From assembly GCA_033239525.1 (NCBI GenBank), contig BSYO01000008.1, forward strand, positions 13,771,294-13,835,293: a stretch of 64,000 nt of DNA, given 5' to 3'. Below are positions 1-10,600 of this stretch, piece by piece. This stretch comes from Nepenthes gracilis (Eukaryota > Streptophyta > Magnoliopsida > Caryophyllales > Nepenthaceae). The notes beneath the pieces are model-generated. The model was given only the letters and a program-made list of their open reading frames with translations, ran no database searches and was not told the origin of the DNA. How positions within the stretch are numbered: position 1 is the first letter of the stretch; each line of letters starts with the position of its first letter. The translations under genes were made by a program, and so were the position numbers.

Positions 1-199
1 TTTCCTTAAGGGGTTGATCAGTGAGGACAATTATCTTATTAGCCTGGAAGTATGGCCTTAGTTTTCTTACCGAATAAACAAGTGCCAATACTATCTTTTC
101 AGCATGTGTATAGCGGCTTTCTACGTTTGATGGCGTTTTACTAACGTAGTAAATCAGCTGCTACACATCTGCCTACTATTGGATCAAGATCGAACTTAA

Positions 200-1000
200 T
201 ACCACATCCGAAACTGCTAGATATAAAAATAACTCTTCTCCCTCCTACAATGATGTTTGGAGATGAGAGTTGGCTAAATACTCTTTTAAATCTTGAAAGG
301 CTGTCAGGCATCCTTCAATCCACTGAAAATCATTGGTTTTTGTCCCCCTTAAGGCTCTAAAAAATGGAAGGCATTTTTCTACCGACCTGGATAAGAAACA
401 AGAAAGTGCAGCGAGTCTTCCGGTGAGCTGTTGAACTTCTTTAATGGTTTTGGGCAGGCTCATCTCTGCAATCGCCTTTATCTTTTTAGGATTGGCTTCA
501 ACTCCTCACTTTGAAACTATAAATCCCAAGAACTTGCCCGAAAATACTCCGGAAACGCACTTATTTGGATTTAGTTTCATGCGGTGTTTCTGAAGCACCT
601 CAAAGGCCTCTTCTAAATCCATGGTATGATCGTCTATGAATTTACTTTTAACAAGCATATCATCCACATACACTTCCATGTTTCAACCGATTTGAGCTAC
701 AAATATTTTGTTTACCAATCATTGGTATGTGGCGCCAGCATTCTTCAAATCAAACGGCATTACTTTGTAACAATAAGTTTCTTGGTCAGTTATAAAGGAG
801 GTATGTTCTTCATATTCCGAACACATACTAATCTGGTTGTAACCAGAGTATGCATCAATGAAGCTGAGTAATTTATATTCGGATGTTAAATCTACCAACA
901 AATCAATCATTGGTAAAGGAAAACTGTCCTTAGGACAGGCCTTATTTACGTTGGTAAAATCAATACACATCTCCATTTTTCGTTACTTTTCTTTACCATA
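200..1000 (-). pseudogene. Tat reverse transcriptase, degraded
   Basis: The minus-strand frames at 719-976 and 245-463 read as RT. Recognisable pieces are NKACPKDSFPLP, DAYSGYNQI and KVMPF, then the catalytic YVDD box at 659-670 (complement), then KEVQQLTGRLAAL and EKCLPFF of the RT thumb/connection. The family enzyme copies element RNA into DNA in virus-like particles. The pieces lie in different frames separated by stops, so no full enzyme can be made. RNase H and integrase would lie beyond the left edge. Confidence 0.85.
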
Positions 1001-1394
1001 ACTACATTTGAGAGCCAGTTTGATACTGGATCTCTCTGATGAAACCGGCATCTAGCAATTTTTTTACTTTCTTCTTAATTGCAATGAGCTTCTCAATCGA
1101 ATAGTTCGTTTATTTTTGCTTAATGGGTTTGTGACTGGGATCCAAACAAAATTTGTGAACTATTATTTCGGTTGGAATTCCTAACATATCAGATGATGTC
1201 CAGGCAAAAATATCTTGGTTCTATCGGAGGAATTCCATTAACCGACCTTGAACTGGTTTGGTCAATGAATTTCCTATTTGTATGCACTTTTTTGGATTTG
1301 TTTGATCCAATGAAATTAAATTAGTTACTTCTCCGGACTGGGCTTGTTGTAGGGCATTTTTATCACGATAATCAAAATCTTCTACCGGCTGATC

Positions 1395-1800
1395 TTAAAC
1401 AGTTTGTTTGACTTGAGACAAATAATAAGTTCGGCTGGTCACTTGATCTCCCAATATTTTTCCTACACCAAATGATATTGGAAATTTCATTTTTAAATGG
1501 GGAACAGAAGTTACTGCCCCAAATGTTATTAGGCAAGGTCGACCAAGGATTGCATTATAAATAGAAGGCAGGTCGACCACCAGGAAGGTAAGTTTGTGAG
1601 ATGCCGTTCTGGGATAAGTCCCCAATGTGACCTCCAATTGGACAGTTCCTTAGACAGTGACCGGTTCATTTCCTACTCCATATAGTGGTCCACTAGCCGA
1701 TCTAAATTGGTTAATTTTTAAACCCAATTTAATAAAGGCATCAAGATAAAGTAAATTATTGGAGCTTCCATTATCTATAAATATCCGTTTTATCTAGTAA
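1395..1800 (-). pseudogene. Tat aspartic protease and protease-RT linker, degraded
   Basis: The aspartic protease signature reads D-N-G-S-S at 1761-1775 (complement), followed by NNLLYLDAF. The downstream linker at 1395-1637 contains FLVVDLPSIYNAILGRP and HLKMKFP, a typical Tat motif between protease and RT. The protease would cleave the Gag-Pol polyprotein. A stop separates the two segments. Confidence 0.8.
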
Positions 1801-2099
1801 TCTACATTACCATCTGAAACTAAAGCTGATACAACCAATGGATCAGAGTGCGACGACTGGACATTATCCATATCTTCTTTACTAAAGTTAATTACATCAT
1901 CATTTTCAAACTTTTATTTTTTACCACTCTTGATAGCATCCAGTAGATTAGAGTTACGAGCCTTGGCTAGTCTAGTGGTTATTATATTTACCACTTCGGC
2001 TGCTACACGATTTTTTAGTTGTGATTGCTCATTTTCTTCTTCTTCCATCCCACCAAAATCATACTCTGGGTTTTTTTTCAAACTTTACGATGTATTCCT

Positions 2100-3561
2100 T
2101 CCGAATTAGATTTTTAATTTCTCTCTGTAGAGTCCAACACTCTTCAGTACCATATCCAGGGGAACGATGGTAGTGACAGAACTTGCTTTGATCTCCACTT
2201 TCAGGATTCTTCGAGACCCTCGGCTACTTAAAGAATTTTTCCTCTCGTATCTGCATGAGGATGTTCATTCTGGAATTGTTCAATGGAGTCAGATTGAAAG
2301 GTCTGAATTCCCTTCGTGCTTCGCCCTTGAATTTCCGTTTGGGCTCTTTTGGATGAGACCTGTCATCTTCTCTTTTTCTTTTACTCGGTGACCATTGATG
2401 AGAAGGATTCACTTTAATAGGTTTTTTGGCCTCATTGGCCTCTTCTACTACCACGTATGCTCGTGCAGTAACTTTCACTTCTCTGAAAGTCTGTGGATTT
2501 GTGTGGGCCAAATGTTCAAAAAATTTGCCCGGCTCTAGATTTGATATGAAAGTGTTTAATTTGACTTCGTTAGTGAGGCGTGAGATCCAACGAGCTTTAG
2601 AGGCAAATCTTGCTAAGTAACTCTGCAGACTTTCATTCGGACCTTGCTTGATCCGAGCCAGGTACTAGGGCTGTTTTTCTATCCATTGACTTGAGGCGAA
2701 TTGAGAAAGAAAACTATTTGCTGATTCTTGAAACGACAAAATGGGATTGGAAGGCATTCGGTAGAACCAAATTCTCGTGTCCCCTTTCAGAGTTAAAGGG
2801 AAGCATTGACACATCATCATTTCATCTAAGCCTTGAAAGCTTAGTAGTATTCGAAAGTGATCCAAGTGATCCATCGGATCAGTACTTCCGTCATAGGTGT
2901 CCATGGTTGGTATCTTAAATTTTTGGAAAAGTGGACAGGTTCGTATCTCCTTTGTAAACGAGGATCTCCTCAAACGTTAGTGCGTCCCTCAGAATTTTCC
3001 CTGAAAAGATAATTCCACATCTTTTCTAACTTCCCCTCCTTTCGAGGAATTGCAGCGGATTTTTTGGCATTGAGGTAAGTCCTCAACTCTTCCGGAGTTT
3101 CAAATTGGTGTGGTTGGACGTTTTTACCAACTGGCGCAAGGTTGGAAGAAGCTTCCTCTAGGTCTAGAGGTCTTCTCTCACATCGCAAATTTCGTCGTTT
3201 TGGGCTGTCTTCAATGGATCTTGGGCCGAATCGGCCTTCTAATTGAGATCAGCCTCCACTTCTTTCTCTTGCAAACGTCCTCTCTTGATTAGATATCCGC
3301 TAAACACATCCGGCCGGCTTCTTCTTTCACCTATTCCTCATAGAGGCGGGAATATGTCTTACTGAAGAATGGGCGTCTGGTTTTTGACGTCCTACTTGTT
3401 GGCACAGAGTTTGTAAAGTTTGAGACACGATCTATCCGTGTGTTCATTGCTTGTATGAGTTAAGTCTGTTGATTCTCTTCTTGCCCATCCAAAGGAGGGT
3501 TGTTCTCGGGAATGGCATTTCCCATTGCAGGAGCACTTACATGAGTTCGGGTGTTAACCAT
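2100..3561 (-). pseudogene. Tat gag, degraded
   Basis: The likely gag start is the minus-strand ATG at 3561, beginning MVNTRTHVSAPA and matching the start of the other Tat gag at 15391. Next come a gag N-terminal segment (2970-3188, EELRTYLNAKK), the gag core (2665-2973, TYDGSTDPMDHLDHF and [12 protein letters not shown]), a basic nucleocapsid-like stretch (2224-2511), and a zinc-knuckle-like motif FCHYHRSPGYGTEEC near 2130-2185. Frames change between segments. Gag would form the particle shell and bind element RNA. Confidence 0.8.
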
Positions 3562-3602
3562 TTTTTAAACGTTTTTTGTGGTAAAGCAAACTTTTAGTTG
3601 CT

Positions 3603-3622
3603 TTCCACAGACAACACCAATA
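3603..3622 (-). other. Primer-binding site of the left Tat element
   Basis: On the minus strand this reads TTGGTGTTGTCTGTGGAAAG, a diverged form of the TTGGCGCCGTCTGTGGGAAG seen at 15298-15317. It sits directly after an LTR ending in CA at 3624 and about 40 bases before the gag ATG, as expected for the tRNA primer site that starts minus-strand cDNA. Confidence 0.7.
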
Positions 3623-3623
3623 T

Positions 3624-4450
3624 TGCGGCTACGGATTCGAATTGAATTGAAGTTGACTAATTCTCCGCTACTTTAACCCAAGACCTGCATAACATCAAAG
3701 AAAATAAGAGAATTGAAGGGCCAAAAGGGGGACAATTTCTTAGCAAGTTCTTCGACGCTCTAGTCAGTAATATCCTTCTTTGAATTGAAATGGAAAGGCA
3801 AGATGTATTTTTAAGTGGGAATATTCGAAATCATCCTTTGTCTCTTTTTTTTTGAAGTCAAATTCCTCCCCCTCTACTAAAGAATTGCTTCGTACTTATA
3901 AAAGGCCATCTTTCCGGTTCCATAACTATTTCGGATAAGGACGGTCAGTTGGTTTAATTTCAGGTCGGTTATTGTCGGTTTCACTTAAAGTGAAATGTGG
4001 GAGTTATCCGAAATTTTTCTAACTTATCTCATAGGCGGTTACTTATGGATTTCAGTGATTCGTATTGGGTTTTAATTAATGGGTCCATGTATTGAATTGC
4101 TCAGGTGATTGTACCCATTAAGCTCATTTACCGGAAAATATGCGATTCTCCTCCTCAAATGTACCTTTTTCCGTTACTGATTTCGTACCATATGACCGAT
4201 TCTCACATGATTTATAGCCTTTTCCTCTTCAATTTCTTCTACTATACTTGAACCCTAAACCTACTCTCAAGCTGTTATAGATCCTAACCAGTACAGAGCT
4301 ATGAAAATCAAATTATCAACCCTACCACAAAATAACACCTAGATTATCGCTTATTTACCTCTTCACAAGAAAATGATTGGCTGTAATTTATATCTATCCA
4401 ATATTAGAATAGTCAATATCAATTCTTTACCTTGTGAGGGCATATTACAA
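3624..4450 (-). repeat. 5' LTR of left Tat element (outer end uncertain)
   Basis: This stretch lies upstream (minus strand) of the primer-binding site and ends in CA at 3624. The partner LTR is outside the window, so the outer edge is a guess. No coding sequence was seen. Confidence 0.45.
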
Positions 4451-5086
4451 TATTGAAATCGGACTTCCAAGGACCATGAAGACAACCGCAAGCACTAGCA
4501 AAATTTTTGAGCTGTAAGTTGGACATGTGTTGAAAATTTACATTTATGAGCATGGCGGTTCTCTTCCAGACTTCATTCCTTCATCAACTCGGTTTCTTTT
4601 TATTACTCACATAGTAGAAACTAAAATAAGATTCGATACAATATTAAGTGTTAAGTTGGTATAGCATCAGTGATGATTTAAATCTCCACGTCTAAGACTC
4701 AACCCATTTAATGTTTTCCAATCTAATTTTTAAAAGATTTGTCAAATATTAACCTTACAATTTTATCATCATGAACACATTATTTGCAATTAGATGTCAC
4801 GTATAGGTATGCCTTGGTTCCATATGTCCGAACTTAGCATCATTTCCTAATGATATGTTCATTATAAGATTACAAGAAAATTCATGCCATGAATTGCTCA
4901 ACCATTATGCTTCTTACTAGCAAAACTAAAGCAACTAATTTAGTTGCTATGACAGAGTAAATTATACGTGTTTGACTCTTGAAATAATTTGAAATGCCAA
5001 CCATCACCCATGAACATCCATCCACTTGGTAATAGCGATTTTCCTATTACACACTGTGCATCTATATATCATCCATTACAACCAAT
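4451..5086. other. AT-rich DNA without recognised gene
   Basis: No coding exon or transposon domain was recognised. A short perfect inverted repeat (AGCAACTAA and TTAGTTGCT around one base) lies near 4930-4948. Confidence 0.5.
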
Positions 5087-5705
5087 GTTGTGGCCGACTG
5101 TTTGTTCACATATGTTAATATCATCATCCATATATGCCTATATAAATTACTTAGACTAGTAATATATCAGTTTAATTTACTTACTGTAAAAGTTGTATAT
5201 AGTCAATATATTTTATAACATACATGAGATATTCAATTATTTTTGTATATTCACTAATGGGTCTAGTACCGTGGGCCACCCAAAGTTTGAATTGTAGCAG
5301 ATAAATAGTCCGTCAGAAGCTCCTCTCTGGTCGGGCGCAAGGCCCACTGAGTGGCCCAACAATCTTGCTTGACAAATCTTCTCAAGGTATCTTACTTAAG
5401 GTCCCACGTCGCTTGTTGTGGCCGACTATTTGTTCACATATGTTAATATCATCATCCATATATGCCTATATAAATTACTTGGACTAGTAATATATATGTT
5501 TAATTTACTTACTGTAAAAGTTGTATATAGTTAATATATTTTATAACATACATGAGATATTCAATTATTTTTGTATATTCACTATCTACACTAGGCCACC
5601 CAAAGTTTGAATTGTAGCAGAGATAAATAAGTCAGAAGCTCCTCCCAGGCGCAAGGCCCACCGAGAGGTGCAACAATCTTCGTTGACAAATCTTCTCAAG
5701 GTATC
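5087..5705 (+). repeat. Two-copy tandem repeat, about 326-bp unit
   Basis: The block starting TTGTGGCCGACT at 5088 recurs at 5416 with few substitutions. It continues through TATATGCCTATATAAATTAC, the CCACCCAAAGTTTGAATTG segment and GACAAATCTTCTCAAGGTAT. The second copy has small deletions near its right end. It carries no credible coding sequence. Confidence 0.85.
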
Positions 5706-5854
5706 ATCAGGTCCAACCATTACATTAAGAGTACATCTAGATCCAATATAAAGCCATGGCCATAACAAGCTCTAGTCGGCTCCGGAGGTGCAACAAAATC
5801 TGCAATCATCATCATCCAACCATTACATTACGAGTACATCTCCATTAGCCGCCC

Positions 5855-6350
5855 GCTAGTTAAGCGTACTCTAGGAGGCCCGTTCTCTACCCAAAAGGCC
5901 CGTTGCCCATCCAGGAGCCCCTCTCTTCATCCAGGAGGCTCGTTCTCTGCCCAGGAGGCCCGTTTTCTTTCTAAGAGCCCTGCGACTGATCTAAGAGCCC
6001 TACCCTCCGTCTCCTAAGTTGCATCTTAGTCGGGCGCACATTTAATGCGCCCCTTAGTTGGGCGCACTTCCAAGTCGCCTCTCAGTTGAGCGTGCCTCTC
6101 CAAGTCGCATTCAATTGGACGTACCTCTAATCCTCCCCTCAATCGGATGCACCCACACTAAATCCTATAAAACATGCATCCACACATATTTTTATATTAT
6201 CGTATCTTTTTATCCGTTAAGAAAGATTTATAATTTATGTGTCGGAGGATAAGTTGAAGAGTGAGTCCTACATATTCTCTGACCTCTTATTTTTAGTTAT
6301 ATTATAAAAGACTCGGGTTATCAGAGACGGAGATTTAACCTACTTCAATT
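5855..6350 (+). repeat. GC-richer minisatellite block, possibly part of a solo LTR
   Basis: Imperfect repeats of AGGAGGCCCGTTCTCT occur at about 5871-6010, followed by repeats of AGTTGGGCGCACTTCCAAGTC at about 6028-6140. A TATA-like TCCTATAAAACATG lies near 6163. Repeats upstream of a TATA box are common in plant LTRs. The GGGCGCAAGGCCCAC motif also occurs at 5332 and 5650, so the block may belong to the same element as the repeat to its left. No primer-binding site or pol was found beside it, so a solo LTR is only an inference. Confidence 0.4.
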
Positions 6351-7534
6351 CAACATGATGCGAAAGAATATGTAGTTTCCTAATCTATACAACAATCGAA
6401 CTTCAGAGACATATCATTCATCATTCTAAAAAAATATACAAAATATTAAAAACAATATGCATAACATAAAACTAAATTATTTTGACTTTGATAGGTTACT
6501 TTGCATAACGCCATTTTATTTATATATTCATGGAATACTAAGTGCACAGGCACGCTGTCAAATAAAAATACTATTAAAAATGATTCAAAGTATATAAATT
6601 TGGTAATGATCTATCAGTGTGGGGTGGTCAATGTCGCAACATCAAAGGAGAAAGAAGCGAGAGTGCCCGGCCAGAAAATTTCCATTTTGTATAATTTTAT
6701 TCTTAAAAAAATAAAACCTTAAAGAGAAGAAAAAATATTTTAATTTATGAACAAGATACCACATCTTTGGTTAATCAATATAAAATAATCAGCCCTATGA
6801 TATATTTCACAGTAAAAAGGTGGTCATGCAATGATATTAAGATAGCAATTTGAATTCTCTCAATTATGTTACTATTGAGTTTTAATGTTGAATCTATTTC
6901 AATGTGATATATTGTCCATTTTAAAAGAAGGCATAAAACATATCCGTTTGCCTAGCCTATTTCGTACAATTTTATCTTTTAAAAATATTTTAAATAAATA
7001 ATAATTTTTTAAAATTATAGACAGAATATATATCTTTACCTAATTAATATGAAAATAATATTGGCTAAAAAATAAATATAATTAGTTGGGATTTTAAATA
7101 GGAGAAATTTTTAATATTTATTAGAAAGGTCAGTTTATAAGTAGAATGAATATTGTAACTTCATTCAATTAATACGGGGATAATCCATGGCATAACACTA
7201 ATTAAAAATAAGAACATAATTAATTCAGATTAAAAATAGGATAAATTTTTAATATTTTTTAAAAGTTGGCCACTTCAGTCGTGATGCGGCCCTTTTTAAT
7301 TTTTATTATTTTGGCATCGAATATTTCTGTGGGCAAAACATTTAAAAAAATAATGGTAATTTTAGATGAATTAGTACTTGCTCCTAAGATAAGCCATCTT
7401 CTCTCTGCTCTTTTTGAATGATCTTCCTTCGTAGGGTTCTAAATGAAGAGTGTTTGCATCCCCCTGTCTCTTCATACAGTCTCGAGGGCCACGAAGAGTT
7501 GCAGGTTATGAAAGGCAGGGCAAAGTCTCCGGTG
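6351..7534 (+). promoter_or_regulatory. TFCB upstream region and 5' UTR
   Basis: This is AT-rich DNA before the TFCB start codon with no recognised transposon domain. Promoter elements cannot be placed with confidence. The 5' leader probably includes the C/T-rich CATCTTCTCTCTGCTC tract at about 7396-7411. An in-frame ATG lies at 7418 and another at 7508, both open to the TFCB start at 7535. Confidence 0.4.
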
Positions 7535-7636
7535 ATGGGATCTCGCTTGCAAATTCAGGGGGACGAGTCGGTCTTGCTCTGCGTTACTCATTCTAATCTT
7601 AAGAGCTTTAATGCTCATGTCCGTTTTCCGCTTCAG
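7535..7636 (+). CDS. TFCB: TFCB exon 1
   Basis: Residues 1-34, [15 protein letters not shown] to FPLQ: first strands of the ubiquitin-like fold. It ends CTTCAG before donor GTACAT, phase 0. Intron 1 is 706 bp. Confidence 0.92.
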
Positions 7637-10600
7637 GTACATTGAAATTATATCATACTTTTTTCTTTTTACTACGTAGGTCTGTTAAGCTGTTGCTTTA
7701 GTCTTGGATGCGTATTGTTCTAATTTGATCAGTTGCTGCAAAAGCTTTCTGGAATTCTTCTAATCAAATGATGTTGTGTATAAATTCTACTTTTTATTAA
7801 TTTTTTTGGCTTGCTTAAATACATGGAATCATGGAATGTGAATATGGGAATGTGAATGTGGGAATGTGTAAATGGGAGCTGAAATCAAGAATTTGGAATG
7901 AAAATATGGAAGGACCATCCCCTTATTCAGTACACATGAATTAGAATGATACCCGAGAATGGCAATTAATTTGGAAGAAAATGCATTGCATTCTTGAAAT
8001 TTAAAATTCATTCACCTTGTTTCTATCATTCCCTGCTCAATGTTCTTACCCATCCTCCCTCCCTCCCTCCGGAGAATTTTAATCAGGGAAGGAGCCCATT
8101 CTATTTCCTTATTCTCTTTCCTTGTCATTACCGTTCTTGTACCTAAATTCCTTTTCATTGGAAATAAAGTGCTCCATTCAAATTCCACCCATTTCTTTCC
8201 ATTTGATGCTTATTATAAGAGACTCATGTACTTACAAAAAGTAGTAAAAAGATAGTTATACTGGGATAGGTGAGTGATTGTGCAAGACTGTTGGGTTATA
8301 TGAAGATATTCTAACGACCAGATTTTTGTGCTATGCTTCCAGATGACTCTGGAATCTGTGAAAGAAAAGCTTTGGAAAAAATCTGGTACTTCAGTCAGTT
8401 CAATGTGCCTTGAGCTCTATGATGACACTGGCTCCAAAATTGCAGATCTGAGTGATAACATGAGACCCCTTGGATTTTATTCACCACTAGATGGGTGAGG
8501 TCATTCTGTCTTTTGTTATTTTTCCCATGCTTCTTTTGCTGTATTGCTGATAATGAAAATCTTTTATTTGGTAATTTTAGCAATCATTAAAACTGATGGG
8601 GTCCAAACAAAATGTGTCCGCCTAAAACTTGACTTAGGACAAGTTGGGTTGGGCAATAGATTGGCCAAGCTCCATACCATTCAAATTCCAGACAAGGTTG
8701 GTCGAGTTTTAGACTAGACAAGCTGAGTTCCTGACAAAGTTGGTTGAGTTCCAAGGCCAAGATTGGCCAAGCTCCATATCTTGGACCTCGGGACCAATTT
8801 GGTTGATCTTCAAGACAAGCTACCCGACCTCCATGTCAAGTCAGTTGAGCAATAGGACAAGTCTTTCGGCTTTCAGACAGCTGGACTGGGTCTCTGACGG
8901 AGATGACGATGTCTTAGAAGAAGTCGCCCAACAGTTGAAGTTTACCAATGGCCATAAAAGATCTCCAAAAGCTAAAATGTCTTCTAAGAAATACAGGCTA
9001 GCAATTTTCCCAAAGGTTGAAGATACAATCATATCGAGAAAAGGTAGAGTTTGACCATTTATCAAGAAGGATAAATGCTTGGACTGATAATTGAAATATC
9101 CATTTTCCCATGGTGAACGAGCCTTTGCCAGCTCCCAGTAGACCATTGGCAACGACTCATCTTCTTTATTCTCACGCTACAAAAGAGCCTTCGACCACCA
9201 GGAATAGGGACCAACACTGATTCTTTTATGTGAGAACAATCCCTCCCTAGTGGTCTACACACTCGTGCTTTCACTCGGTCTCTAATTGTGACATTCACTC
9301 ATAATTCTCTTAGCTCCCAACCCTTGGCTTGCAACTCATCTGTTATCATATCTATTGTCTGCTAACCTTGCTAGCGTCAATGTTTTTCACTATTGCTATT
9401 TGCTAGCAAGATATAATCTATTTGCAGGAGAATTTACGCCTCAGGCTTTACTAGGCTCAATGCCATAGCGCCATCGGAAATTGGGTCGGAACTGATCCTC
9501 AATCAGGTGCTCGCTGTCTCACCAAGGACTGATTTCCAATAGCCTCCTTTCTCACTCCTAAATGGAAACACTCTCTAGCGCCCTGAGTTATCTAACATAG
9601 TCGTTCCTGCTGTGGAATGAATAGCTTGTCATGGTCTTATTCCCTTCTTGTTGATCTGCTGAAGAATCACAAACTCAATATTTCTTTCATATTCTCTTTT
9701 GATACCCATTTAATCCTAATTGAACTAGTTTTTTTTTACCTGCCGAAGAATCACAAACTCAATATTCGATTTGGCAATTTATAGTGACGATTGTTTCATC
9801 ATGTCACCTTGTTTTTTTGATGTTCTGTAAACCTATGATATGCTCTGTATCCCAATCATGCAAATTGCAACAAAATGAGGGCTTTTTCTTAATTGTCATT
9901 TTTTTTTATTGACGTTTATGGCTTAAGGTTGAGCTAATACTAGGCTTCTAGCATTACAGTTTCTAGAATGGTTAGATGCATGAGCCTTACCTATACAATG
10001 TAGGAAGATTGCTTGCATAGTTTAAACATAGAATGCCATTCATTTGAACACAAGTTCTACTTGAACATGTGAGTTCTAGGTTAAAGTGGAGTAACTTTAT
10101 TATTGCATCAACGTTCACACCCTAGTATGATGAAAACAAACTGATGATATCCGTTGTCATACTAATGATGCTATTTTCATACTGATGACCATTATACTGC
10201 CATATGGCATTCTCTTTCATTTGTTCTTTTATGTGCTCATCATATTTATCCCAGCCATTGCAGGTTGCAGTAAAATGATGTGTTGTTGTTCATCAATCCT
10301 GACACTTTCAACTATGCTTCATAACATGACTAATTTATTGTTTTTATGTAAAAAACAATTTTTTTGATTACTCAAAGACAACATCCTTGTATTGACTTGT
10401 GAAAGAAAATTTTCAACTGACTGATACTCATGATACCAGAGCCAAAACCTCTAGTTAGCTACACAGTTATGTTGGCACCAGCTGTGGGATGGGTGGCTGG
10501 TAGTTTTGCATGACGTCATAGATAATTTTTTATATGCTTCAGGCTCACTGCTTTTAGCTTAAAATAGCCTTCTATTCCTTTCTAACCAAAATTGATGTGC

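Larger units (their letters stand above)
1..4450 (-). mobile_element. Ty3/gypsy Tat-lineage LTR retrotransposon, partial
   Basis: Read on the minus strand, the order is LTR, primer-binding site, gag, zinc knuckle, protease and reverse transcriptase. The element runs off the left edge of the window before RNase H and integrase. The order and the wording of the gag, protease-RT linker and RT match the plant Tat group of Ty3/gypsy elements. Every reading frame is interrupted, so this is a decayed copy. The right boundary (outer end of the 5' LTR) could not be fixed; 4450 is a rough limit. It is not related in position to the TFCB gene, which starts about 3 kb to the right. Confidence 0.85.

Noticed and set aside
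7418..7534. Start of TFCB at the ATG at 7418
   Set aside because: The family starts with a short Met-x-S-R-L-Q-like end; 7535 fits this and the extension does not. Kept only as a finding.
8740..9152. Overlapping 103-104-codon frames on both strands
   Set aside because: Neither shows a known domain; the region is repeat-like intron DNA with no splice support.
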